From assembly GCA_017471465.1 (NCBI GenBank), contig JAFUTI010000004.1, positions 28,135 through 92,134 on the forward strand: 64,000 bases of DNA. The letters run 5' to 3'. The notes below the pieces were generated by a model. That model saw nothing but the letters and a program-made list of their open reading frames with translations. It made no database searches and was not told the origin of the DNA. The DNA comes from Prevotella sp. (GTDB taxonomy: Bacteria; Bacteroidota; Bacteroidia; Bacteroidales; Bacteroidaceae). The position numbers and the translations under genes were made by a program. Shown here in pieces: positions 45,538 through 52,733 of the stretch. Numbering within the stretch: the first letter of the stretch is position 1; every line of letters begins with the position of its first letter.

Positions 45538-46980
45538 ATGGATAAGACAATGAGATTTCTTAGCATGGCCACCCTCGCACTGGTGGGTACGGTATTGACT
45601 GGCTGCACCATGGACGACAATATCATCGAACAGCCCCAGCAGCCCGAGAACAAGACAAATGTAGTAACCCTGACCACCACCGTCAGTTTCGACGATGGAA
45701 CGGAAGCAGGTGGCACCACTCGCGCACTTGCAATTGACTTCGAGAAAAAAACAGCCGAGAAGACCTTTGCCGTTGGCGAGGCGATGGCCATCGTTTACAA
45801 GAACAACAAAGGCAATACTGTGAAGGCCGTGAGCGTGGCCCTGACCGATGGCGACATTACCAACGAAGGCAAGTCGGCCACATTCACCTTCGAACTTGAG
45901 AACCCCAACAAAACGCAGAACGTAACCTACGTCTATCCCGCCGTGATGGCAAATGCCGACGGTACGGTAAACTACGATGCTCTCTCTACGCAGGACGGTA
46001 CAGAAGAGACGCTCTCCAGTTCGCTCGATCTCGCCACCTACACTGGAGCATGGACGGACGGCACCTCACTGCCTGCCGCCACGCTGGATAATCAGCTCGC
46101 TATCCTCGCCTTGACGCTGAAGAACAGTACGGGATCGAGCACCATCACCAGCAGTCTCACTCAGGTGACCGTCAGCGACGGTGTAAACAACTATACTGTG
46201 TCGGCCGCCTATGGTATCTTCGGCGATGACAGAATCTTTGTTGCCATCCGCCCCGTCACTGCCGCCCTCAGTTACACCGCTACTAACGGCACCATCAGCT
46301 ACACGAAAACCGCAACGAGCCGCGAGTATGCCGTCGGAAACTTATATAACCTCGGACTGAGGATGGTGCAGGACTTTGCCCCCGCCACAGCCGAGGCCGT
46401 TGACCTGGGTTTGAGCGTGAAGTGGGCGAACATGAACGTCGGTGCCGAGAGCGTTACCGACTACGGCAAGTACTACGCTTGGGGTGCAACTACCGATAAC
46501 TATAGCGAGAGTAAGAACTACTCTTGGGCTAATACCCCTTATTATAATGGTGACGGCACCACGCACAGCTGGACGAAGTACACTGGCTCTGACAGCAAGC
46601 CGACTCTTGAGGCTGCTGACGACGCTGCCCGTGCCAATTGGGGTGGCTCATGGCGCATGCCTACCGAGACCGAGATGAAGGAACTGCTGGATAATACCAC
46701 GCGCACGTGGCAGACCAACTACAACGGAAGCGGCGTAAATGGTTTACTGTTCACCTCAAAAAAGGAAGGTTATACCGACAAGTCCATTTTCCTGCCCGCC
46801 GCTGGCGTCCGACTTAGTTCGACGAGCCTCGCTGGGACTGCAGGCTACTACTGGTCGTCGACACTTAGCTCGAGCGATGCGAATAACTGCCGCTACCTCT
46901 ACCTCCTCTCGACGGGTGCCCAAATGAACCCCGAAAACCGCCGCTACGGCATGACCGTGCGCGCGGTTCAAGATAAGTAG
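45538..46980 (+). CDS. Fimbrillin-like lipoprotein with C-terminal FISUMP-type domain
   Basis: About 480 residues with lipobox LTGC. The first 280 residues are beta-rich, beginning with VVTLTTTVSFD and TRAL, as in fimbrillin/Mfa-like proteins that are cleaved and assembled outside. The last 180 residues (VDLGLSVKWANMNVG, then GGSWRMPTETEM, YYWSST and MTVRAVQ) are a domain common on Bacteroidota surface proteins, perhaps lectin-like. The frame opens at 45502, but the ATG at 45538 gives the proper signal. It is the last intact gene of the BspA-like cluster. Confidence 0.75.
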   Translation: MDKTMRFLSMATLALVGTVLTGCTMDDNIIEQPQQPENKTNVVTLTTTVSFDDGTEAGGTTRALAIDFEKKTAEKTFAVGEAMAIVYKNNKGNTVKAVSVALTDGDITNEGKSATFTFELENPNKTQNVTYVYPAVMANADGTVNYDALSTQDGTEETLSSSLDLATYTGAWTDGTSLPAATLDNQLAILALTLKNSTGSSTITSSLTQVTVSDGVNNYTVSAAYGIFGDDRIFVAIRPVTAALSYTATNGTISYTKTATSREYAVGNLYNLGLRMVQDFAPATAEAVDLGLSVKWANMNVGAESVTDYGKYYAWGATTDNYSESKNYSWANTPYYNGDGTTHSWTKYTGSDSKPTLEAADDAARANWGGSWRMPTETEMKELLDNTTRTWQTNYNGSGVNGLLFTSKKEGYTDKSIFLPAAGVRLSSTSLAGTAGYYWSSTLSSSDANNCRYLYLLSTGAQMNPENRRYGMTVRAVQDK

Positions 46981-47073
46981 AGTCCACACAGTGCCGCAGG
47001 AAGCTCGACTGGAGATCATGGGGACAGGTCTTTGATTCGCAAACAATAAAAAGGGGAGAATTCACGCTTCTAA

Positions 47074-47187
47074 GGTATAATTAACGGTGGTCCCATTGAT
47101 GACAGTGGCCTGCCTATGCGATACGAGATAGACTACGTCCGCATTTACCAAGAAGCGAATGGCTCAGGAAAAAAGGACAAGGAGTAA
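47074..47187 (+). pseudogene. C-terminal fragment of a GH16-like glycosidase
   Basis: An open stretch without a start reads NGGPIDDSGLPMRYEIDYVRIYQE and ends at 47187. The DYVRIYQ end is typical of family 16 glucanases. The catalytic part is absent, and an in-frame stop at 47071-47073 precedes it. Confidence 0.55.
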
Positions 47188-47458
47188 AAAAAAGGACCGG
47201 CATCCATAAGGAATGTCGGTCTCTTTTTTTTGTTCTTATCAAAAAGACGGTTTGCTTCAATCCCAGCTTGGCCTTCATCTGTACGGTGACGTCGGTAGAG
47301 AGGGTGGTGCTGATGTAGGGGATGTCGGCACGTGCAGCGGCAAACTCAGGCATGGCCTGGATAATTTCCTGTGTGTTCACGAGGCCGAACTTAGCCTGTG
47401 CGTTGGCGGTGGTGAAACCGCAGATTGCGCAGAGTGCGCAGATAATCAATTTTTTCAT
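47114..47458 (-). pseudogene. OmpH/Skp-like periplasmic chaperone remnant with internal deletion
   Basis: Residues 1-46 are the signal peptide and start of an OmpH protein (MKKLIICALCAICGFTTANA, then KFGLVNTQEIIQAMPEF). The frame then jumps to TDVTVQMKAKLGLK, which resembles the last strand of this family. About 90 residues of helical arm are missing and the natural stop is lost, so the frame reads on through the terminator. No functional chaperone is expected. Confidence 0.65.
47194..47231. terminator. Rho-independent terminator
   Basis: GACCGGCATCC pairs with GGAATGTCGGTC (one bulge) around ATAA, followed by a long T run on the plus strand, with an A run before the stem. Confidence 0.75.
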
Positions 47459-47501
47459 TTTCTTCTTTTTTTATTGAGTGATATTGTTATTGGGCAAATG
47501 G

Positions 47502-47537
47502 GGCCTATACGGCCTATAGGGCTTATAGGCCCTATGG
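47502..47537. repeat. 9-base tandem repeat upstream of the OmpH remnant
   Basis: Four units: GGCCTATAC, GGCCTATAG, GGCTTATAG, GCCCTATGG. Confidence 0.75.
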
Positions 47538-47542
47538 GACGA

Positions 47543-47602
47543 CTAATAAGAGTAGCCGAGCTTGCGGAGCACCTCGTCGCTGATATCAATCTTAGGCGAG
47601 CC
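47543..47602 (-). pseudogene. 3' end of a second OmpH-like gene
   Basis: On the minus strand KIDISDEVLRKLGYSY runs to a TAG at 47545-47543, like the end of the OmpH paralogue that normally precedes ompH in Bacteroidota. The rest of the gene is replaced by unrelated sequence from about 47606 onward. Confidence 0.45.
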
Positions 47603-47605
47603 GAA

Positions 47606-47962
47606 GATGATGACGGCGTACTTTTCAACAAGGACAAGACCGTGGTACTGAAGGCTACTTCTGGTGGCACGCTCGACATGGAGCTGACGCCGACCACCAC
47701 GGAAAGCGACTTTTCGGGCAACGAACTGAAGGGAACTACAGCCTCGATGACGGGAGCTGCAGGAAACATCTACGTGCTGAATGCGAAATCTGGTACAGGT
47801 GCTGGCTTCTACAAACTCAGTCCATCGGGAACACTCGGTGCCAACAAGGCCTACCTGACTTATACCGTTCCGGCAGGTGCAGCCGCTCGCGAGTTCTTCG
47901 GATTCGGTGAGACAACGGGCATCTATGCGCCGACAGCTCGTCACGCTGCTCTATGTTGTTGA
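47606..47962 (+). pseudogene. C-terminal fragment of a surface protein
   Basis: No start codon fits. The reading (DKTVVLKATSGGTL, then GNIYVLNAKSGTGAGFYKL and ANKAYLTYTVPAGA) matches the beta domain before the C-terminus of many large Prevotella surface proteins, including the 42357 protein (compare its GTFYVLGNKNAHFGF). It is a severed piece whose 5' part is missing. Confidence 0.6.
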
Positions 47963-47990
47963 AATACAACATGATACAGCGTGACGACAA
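47939..47990. repeat. Large hairpin and left boundary repeat of the VirE cassette
   Basis: CGTCACGCTG and CAGCGTGACG pair as the outer stem, TATGTTGT and ACAACAT as the inner one. The right arm continues as GCGTGACGACAA (47979-47990), whose exact inverse occurs beyond the DUF6078 gene. Confidence 0.8.
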
Positions 47991-48023
47991 CTGTGATGAG
48001 TGACGGTAACAACGGTGCCGCTT

Positions 48024-49679
48024 TTATTTGCTTCGCACCAGATAGCGCTTGCCGATGTTCGAGCGCCTCTGGCTGAGTCCTCTCATATTGTTGAGCACGC
48101 GCCCGAAGTGGTTGAGACTGCCCTTGAAGCCGCTGCCGGCATAGCGCTTCAGCCGGTTGAAGATGGCGGCACACGTCAGCCATTCGCCGTCGCTCTCGTC
48201 GGTGGCAATGTCGAAACACTCGTTGAACCACTGCTCGGCAGGCGAGAGTATCTGGAACTGGCGGTTGTGCGCCATGATGTCTCTCACCTCGCTCTCGCCG
48301 AACCAGTATTGCTCGCCGCGTTTCAGCAGGTTGACGGCCTGTCCGTAGAGTCCCTCATAGTCGATGGGCCGCGAGAGGTCGATGCTGCCGGTCAGCTCAA
48401 TGCCGATGAACCGGCGGTTGCCGCTGGGGTCGGCCAGCACCGAGTGTTCATTGGTGGTGGCGATGAACGAGGCCAGTCGCGGAAAGTCCTCCACATGCTT
48501 GCCGTAGGGCCGCTTGATTTTCACGCGGGCCAGCTGGATGACGTTCTTCAGGAATCCCTCCTGGATGGTAGCCGGAATCTGGTTGAACTCATCGAGGTTG
48601 ATGAGCAGAAACTGCGACATGGCCTGCAGGGTGGCCTTTTTCTCCGTGATGAGCAGGTTGTCGTTGTATCCCCACTGCAGACACTCGGGTAGCAGTCGCC
48701 GGCAGAATGTCGACTTGTTGTTGCCCTGTTCCGAGATGAGCAGCGGCACCACGCTGTTGCCGTATTGTCGGGTCATGCCCAGCCACTGTGCCACCATATA
48801 GAGCAGCCACTTGCGGAACCACCCTTCCCACTGGGGCACCTGGCACGGCACCGTGCGGGCCAGCCGTCCGATGTGGTCGGTATGTCCGTCCCAGGCCTGC
48901 TCCGCCCGTTCCAGAAAGTCCTGGATGGGGTTGAAGGCCTTCACCATGTCGGACATCACATAGCGCCGGATGTCCTTGTCCCACGCGTCCAGCCCCGAGA
49001 GCCGCGCCTCGATGGTCAGGCTGTTGATCATTCGGTCGTCCACGGGCTTCCATTCCTGGCTCACCGACCGTTTCGAGCAGCACTCGGTGAACCCCATCAG
49101 GGTGTTGAAGCGGAACAGATAGCGTGTGTTCAGCAACTTGATGATACGCAAGGTCTCTTCGCCGTTGACGTTCCTGTCGAGCGGTATGGCCTCCGCATGG
49201 CAGAGCGGCTGCGCGTCGTGCGGCAGGGTGAAGTGCATGCGTGCCGACGGCTCCTCGCGGCGCACATCGGCTCCAGTGACACGCGAATACATCACGACGG
49301 CATCCTCGTAGGCCGAGTCGGCCAGCGTGTCGGCCAGGCTGAAGTCCTGACTGCCCACCTGATACCGCACCAGCACGACGACACTCTCGCCATCGGCACC
49401 GTTGAAGGCGGCCAGCGTGGTGGGCAGCGTCATGGCGGTCTCTTTCACCTGATCACGACGCCTGGTCTCCGGCAGGTTGCCGAAGGTCAGCACCACCACT
49501 CCGTTCAGCTCGCGCGGCACGGGTGTACCTGCCGAGTCTCTTCGCATCTCCACGTTGGGATACACCTCGTAGGCGGCCTGCTTGGCTGTGGCGGTCATGC
49601 GAGCCATGACCTGCTCAATAGTTCTGGTACTGATGTGCAACTGGTTGTTCTTGTCTCTCCTGAAAAGTGTAAATTTCAT
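48024..49679 (-). CDS. VirE-family primase/helicase-like protein (VirE_N + P-loop + DUF3874-like)
   Basis: 551 residues. Residues 15-150 resemble the BT4734/VirE N-terminal domain. The middle holds a P-loop NTPase with Walker A EQGNNKST (317-324) and Walker B LLINLDEFN (358-366), then TTNEHSVLADPSGNRRFIGIEL. The C-terminus (LNHFGRVLNNMRGLSQRR) fits DUF3874. Members are linked to mobile-element replication, but many stand alone in Bacteroidales with a DUF6078 gene, as here. The true role is unknown. Confidence 0.85.
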   Translation of the reverse strand: MKFTLFRRDKNNQLHISTRTIEQVMARMTATAKQAAYEVYPNVEMRRDSAGTPVPRELNGVVVLTFGNLPETRRRDQVKETAMTLPTTLAAFNGADGESVVVLVRYQVGSQDFSLADTLADSAYEDAVVMYSRVTGADVRREEPSARMHFTLPHDAQPLCHAEAIPLDRNVNGEETLRIIKLLNTRYLFRFNTLMGFTECCSKRSVSQEWKPVDDRMINSLTIEARLSGLDAWDKDIRRYVMSDMVKAFNPIQDFLERAEQAWDGHTDHIGRLARTVPCQVPQWEGWFRKWLLYMVAQWLGMTRQYGNSVVPLLISEQGNNKSTFCRRLLPECLQWGYNDNLLITEKKATLQAMSQFLLINLDEFNQIPATIQEGFLKNVIQLARVKIKRPYGKHVEDFPRLASFIATTNEHSVLADPSGNRRFIGIELTGSIDLSRPIDYEGLYGQAVNLLKRGEQYWFGESEVRDIMAHNRQFQILSPAEQWFNECFDIATDESDGEWLTCAAIFNRLKRYAGSGFKGSLNHFGRVLNNMRGLSQRRSNIGKRYLVRSK

Positions 49680-49732
49680 AGCTCTTGTTCTCCTTTTTGT
49701 TAATAAATCATTGATAAAAATTCTACAGTATG

Positions 49733-49795
49733 GGATGTTTGTGCCAGTGCTTGGGACTTTTGTCCCACGCCCTGGGAATATGTTCCCGAGGCCGG
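49733..49795. promoter_or_regulatory. Paired palindromes between the DUF6078 and VirE genes
   Basis: TGGGACTTTTGTCCCA (49752-49767) and GGGAATATGTTCCC (49774-49787) are two adjacent inverted repeats in the spacer. They could be operators or RNA hairpins that set the ratio of the two proteins. Confidence 0.5.
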
Positions 49796-50233
49796 TTATT
49801 CGTAGCAGTAGTCGAGAATGTGCTCGTCGAAGACCTCCGGCTGCTGATAGCCGTAGCGGCGGAACAGCGATCCCACTGTCTGCTGTCGGTCGGGAGTGAG
49901 CAGGCGTTCTCCGTGCTTATGGCGATAGTAGCTGCCCCGGCTGCCAAAATACTCGGTGAGCGCCAGCCGCAGCTCATGGCGGGCGTCGCGACTGTGCAGG
50001 CACAGGAAGGCACGGTCGAAGCCACGGGCCAGACTGACCGGCGTTGCTTCAACAAACTGGCTGCACATTCCGTCGGCCCATGCCGCCGGTGTCACACATA
50101 CCGCCTGTTGCACCGTATGGGGAGCCTTGGCGCCCGCCAGCTGCCGCAGACAGCAGTTTTTCTTCTCACACTGCTGGTTGAAACACAGTGCCCATCCTTG
50201 GGGAACGTCACTGAAAAGGATTTCTTTTTCCAT
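49796..50233 (-). CDS. DUF6078 family protein
   Basis: 145 residues. It matches my memory of the DUF6078 start: EILFSDVPQGWALCFNQQC, then CCLRQLA, a cysteine-rich, probably metal-binding front. The rest is helical and basic (RDARHELRLALTEYFGSR, DRQQTVGSLFRRYGY). It accompanies VirE/DUF3874 genes in other Bacteroidales; function unknown. The ATG at 50233 is preferred over one four codons upstream. Confidence 0.7.
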   Translation of the reverse strand: MEKEILFSDVPQGWALCFNQQCEKKNCCLRQLAGAKAPHTVQQAVCVTPAAWADGMCSQFVEATPVSLARGFDRAFLCLHSRDARHELRLALTEYFGSRGSYYRHKHGERLLTPDRQQTVGSLFRRYGYQQPEVFDEHILDYCYE

Positions 50234-50380
50234 CTTTACATACATTTTCTGATTGTTGTGTCTGAAATTGTCGGCAAAGATACGACATCAGCGTCTTGGT
50301 TCCAAGGAAAAGGCAGGTGCCAGGATAATCCTAAAAACAAAATCCACTGACTGTCAACTACTTACAAGTCGCTATGCCCG

Positions 50381-50458
50381 TTTGTCGTCACGCCCTCACT
50401 TTGTCGTCACGCCGTAACCTCCTGGTTTTCAGTAGCTTGCGTGCAACGTGACGATAAA
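50381..50458. repeat. Right boundary repeats of the VirE cassette
   Basis: Two direct copies of TTTGTCGTCACGCC (50381-50394, 50400-50413) and an inverted near-copy CGTGACGATAAA (about 50447-50458). The 12-base core is the exact inverse of 47979-47990. The remainder of 50246-50516 shows no gene. Confidence 0.75.
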
Positions 50459-50516
50459 CAGACCTGCTAGTGGCGGCTCATCGTACTGGCAGAAACAAAA
50501 GAAAAAAAAGAATTTC

Positions 50517-50548
50517 TTTGTTTTTCTCTCAGTTATTTTGTATATTTG
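50517..50548 (+). promoter_or_regulatory. Promoter of pfkA
   Basis: TTTG at 50517-50520 and TATATTTG at 50541-50548 are 20 bases apart, 31 bases before the ATG. Confidence 0.7.
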
Positions 50549-50578
50549 CGGCAGAATCGAATTTAAAAACAACTGACT

Positions 50579-51556
50579 ATGACAAAGATTAAGACTATCG
50601 GTATCCTGACCTCTGGAGGCGATGCCCCCGGCATGAACGCCGCCATCCGCGCCGTGACACGCGCCGGCATTTACAATGGTTTCAACATCAAGGGTATCTA
50701 CCGCGGCTACGACGGCCTTATCAAAGGCGAGGTGAAGCAGTTTACGACGGAAGACGTGAGCGGCATCATCACCCGTGGCGGCACCATCCTGAAGACAGCC
50801 CGTTCGAAGGAGTTTATGACCAAGGAAGGCATGGAAAAGGCCTACGAGACCTGTCAGAAGGAGGCTATCGACGCATTGGTCGTCATCGGCGGCAACGGTT
50901 CGCTCACCGGTGCCCGTAACTTCGGCATGGAGTTCGACTTCCCCTGCATCGGTCTGCCCGGCACCATCGACAACGACCTCTACGGCACCGACTCCACCAT
51001 TGGCTACGACACGACGATGAACACCATCATGGAGTGTGTCGACCGCATCCGCGACACGGCCAACTCCCACGAGCGCATCTTCTTTGTCGAGGTGATGGGC
51101 CGCGACGCCGGTTTCCTGGCTCAGAACTCAGCCATTGCCTGTGGTGCTGAGGCAGCCATCATCCCCGAGGAGATGATGGAGGAAGACCAGCTGGCACACT
51201 TCATGGCTCGCGGCATCCGCAAGTCGAAGAAGTCGTGTATCGTTATCGTGTCGGAGAGTCCCAAGTGCGGTGCCCTCTACTATGCCGACCGTGTGAAAAA
51301 GGAGTTCCCGGAGTTCGACGTACGTGTCTCCATCCTTGGCCACCTGCAGCGCGGCGGCAGTCCCTCGGCCCACGACCGCATCCTGGCCTCGCGCACGGGT
51401 GTCGGTGCCATCGAAGCCATCAAGCAGGGGCAGCGCAACGTCATGGTGGGTGTGCGTAACAACGAGGTGGTCTACGTACCCTTCTCGGAGTGCATCCGTA
51501 CCGACAAGCCTTTCAACAAGAAGCTCATCAAGGTGCTCGACGAGCTGAGCATATAG
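50579..51556 (+). CDS. pfkA: ATP-dependent 6-phosphofructokinase
   Basis: 325 residues, the usual length. GGDAPGMN (13-20) binds [12 protein letters not shown] and [13 protein letters not shown] form the active site with the catalytic Asp, and later [14 protein letters not shown] completes the substrate pocket. The glycine in GGNGS and the GGDAPG form suggest ATP rather than pyrophosphate use. It commits fructose 6-phosphate to glycolysis. Single gene. Confidence 0.95.
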   Translation: MTKIKTIGILTSGGDAPGMNAAIRAVTRAGIYNGFNIKGIYRGYDGLIKGEVKQFTTEDVSGIITRGGTILKTARSKEFMTKEGMEKAYETCQKEAIDALVVIGGNGSLTGARNFGMEFDFPCIGLPGTIDNDLYGTDSTIGYDTTMNTIMECVDRIRDTANSHERIFFVEVMGRDAGFLAQNSAIACGAEAAIIPEEMMEEDQLAHFMARGIRKSKKSCIVIVSESPKCGALYYADRVKKEFPEFDVRVSILGHLQRGGSPSAHDRILASRTGVGAIEAIKQGQRNVMVGVRNNEVVYVPFSECIRTDKPFNKKLIKVLDELSI

Positions 51557-51568
51557 TCGCCGGCACGC

Positions 51569-51690
51569 TTACTTGCCGAATTGCTGCACGTATTTCACAG
51601 GCTCACCCTCACCCTTCAGTACATCAGCAAGATCGATTTTACACTGTGAAGCAGCTACATAGTCCTGCCAGTTGTCCTCGTCATTCCTAT
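51569..51690 (-). pseudogene. C-terminal gene fragment
   Basis: A minus-strand stretch NDEDNWQDYVAASQCKIDL, then ADVLKGEGEPVKYVQQFGK, ends in a TAA at 51571-51569. It looks like natural protein but has no start and no recognisable family. A chance open stretch cannot be excluded. Confidence 0.3.
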
Positions 51691-51730
51691 AAGATAAGGA
51701 CAATATAAAGACAAAAAAAGGAGAAAAAGA

Positions 51731-52726
51731 TTATTTAAGCCGTTTCTCAATTTCGTCGTAGAGAGCGGTGCCTGTCAACTGACGGGCTGTGACGCGGCCA
51801 CTACGATCGGCGATGATGGCGTCGGGGACGGCAAAGAAGCCCAACTGTCTGACAAGCGGTGTGTCCCACATCTGACCACTGCAGACAACGGGCCACGAGA
51901 GTGAGTCGCGACGGACGGTCTGGCGGCTGTCGGCAGGGTTCCCGTCAAGACTGATGCTAAGGAGTTGGAGACGCTGCCCATATTTGTTCTTCAGACGGTG
52001 GAGCTGTCGCTGGACACTCTGCGACTCGTAGTTCCAGGTAGACCAGAGAGTGATGACGTTGACATCGCCCTTCAAGTCGGCCGTGCTGACAGAAGTCCCC
52101 GTAAGCGTTCTTGCCGTGACCTTCGGCAGACGGTCGCCGACCTTGACGGCCTTGACGGGCGCCAGCTGCTCGTAGAGCCGTGTGGTGAGACGGCGGGGAG
52201 CCGCCTTCTGCATCTTTTTCAGCAGGCTATAGGCCTTGCCGTATGGCGCCTTGGTCTTCAGCAGGAAGTACTTGTTGAGGACATAGAGGCTGGCCTGCGA
52301 CTCAGGATGGGCCTCGATGAAGTCGGAGGCCGTCTTCTCCACCTCTGGCGGCATGGCCTCGTTGATTTTCAGGCGGAACTCCGTGAGCAGGTCGTTCTCA
52401 TCGTCGCCCTCGACCTTCACTTCACGCAGGTGCGAAGCATCGCCCTGCATGGTCAGCGTCAGCCCCGGCGCTGCTATAACGGGAATCTCGGAATAGTTGG
52501 GGAAGACGACCGACAGCAGCAGTGTGTCATCGATGGGCACTTCGTAATTGAAGCGGCCCTCGGTGAGCTTGACGGTGTCGATGCGCCCCTTGCCCATGAG
52601 GCTGTAGACAAGAAGTTCACCCTGATTGAAGTTCTTGAACTTCCCCTTCATGCGGAACGTGCCGCCCGAAGTGGAGCAAGAGGCTACAATCAGGGTGAAC
52701 AGAAAGTATCCGAGTATTCTCTTCAT
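51731..52726 (-). CDS. Lipoprotein with DUF4369 and thioredoxin-like domain lacking the CxxC
   Basis: 331 residues with lipobox VASC. Residues 25-130 fit DUF4369 (FRMKGKFKNFNQGELLVYSL). The C-terminal half is a TlpA/redoxin fold (VITLWSTWNYESQSVQRQL, then LQLLSISLDGN, FFAVPDAIIADRSGRV). The active-site CxxC of WASWCGPC-type relatives is replaced by WNYES, so redox catalysis is unlikely. It starts just after the 52734 gene on the same strand. Confidence 0.82.
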   Translation of the reverse strand: MKRILGYFLFTLIVASCSTSGGTFRMKGKFKNFNQGELLVYSLMGKGRIDTVKLTEGRFNYEVPIDDTLLLSVVFPNYSEIPVIAAPGLTLTMQGDASHLREVKVEGDDENDLLTEFRLKINEAMPPEVEKTASDFIEAHPESQASLYVLNKYFLLKTKAPYGKAYSLLKKMQKAAPRRLTTRLYEQLAPVKAVKVGDRLPKVTARTLTGTSVSTADLKGDVNVITLWSTWNYESQSVQRQLHRLKNKYGQRLQLLSISLDGNPADSRQTVRRDSLSWPVVCSGQMWDTPLVRQLGFFAVPDAIIADRSGRVTARQLTGTALYDEIEKRLK

Positions 52727-52733
52727 CAGGCTC

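Noticed and set aside
46400-46980. Possible diversity-generating retroelement target at the C-terminus of the 45538 lipoprotein
   Set aside because: The lectin-like RMPT...YYWSST end resembles such targets, but no reverse transcriptase gene and no template repeat were seen within the window.
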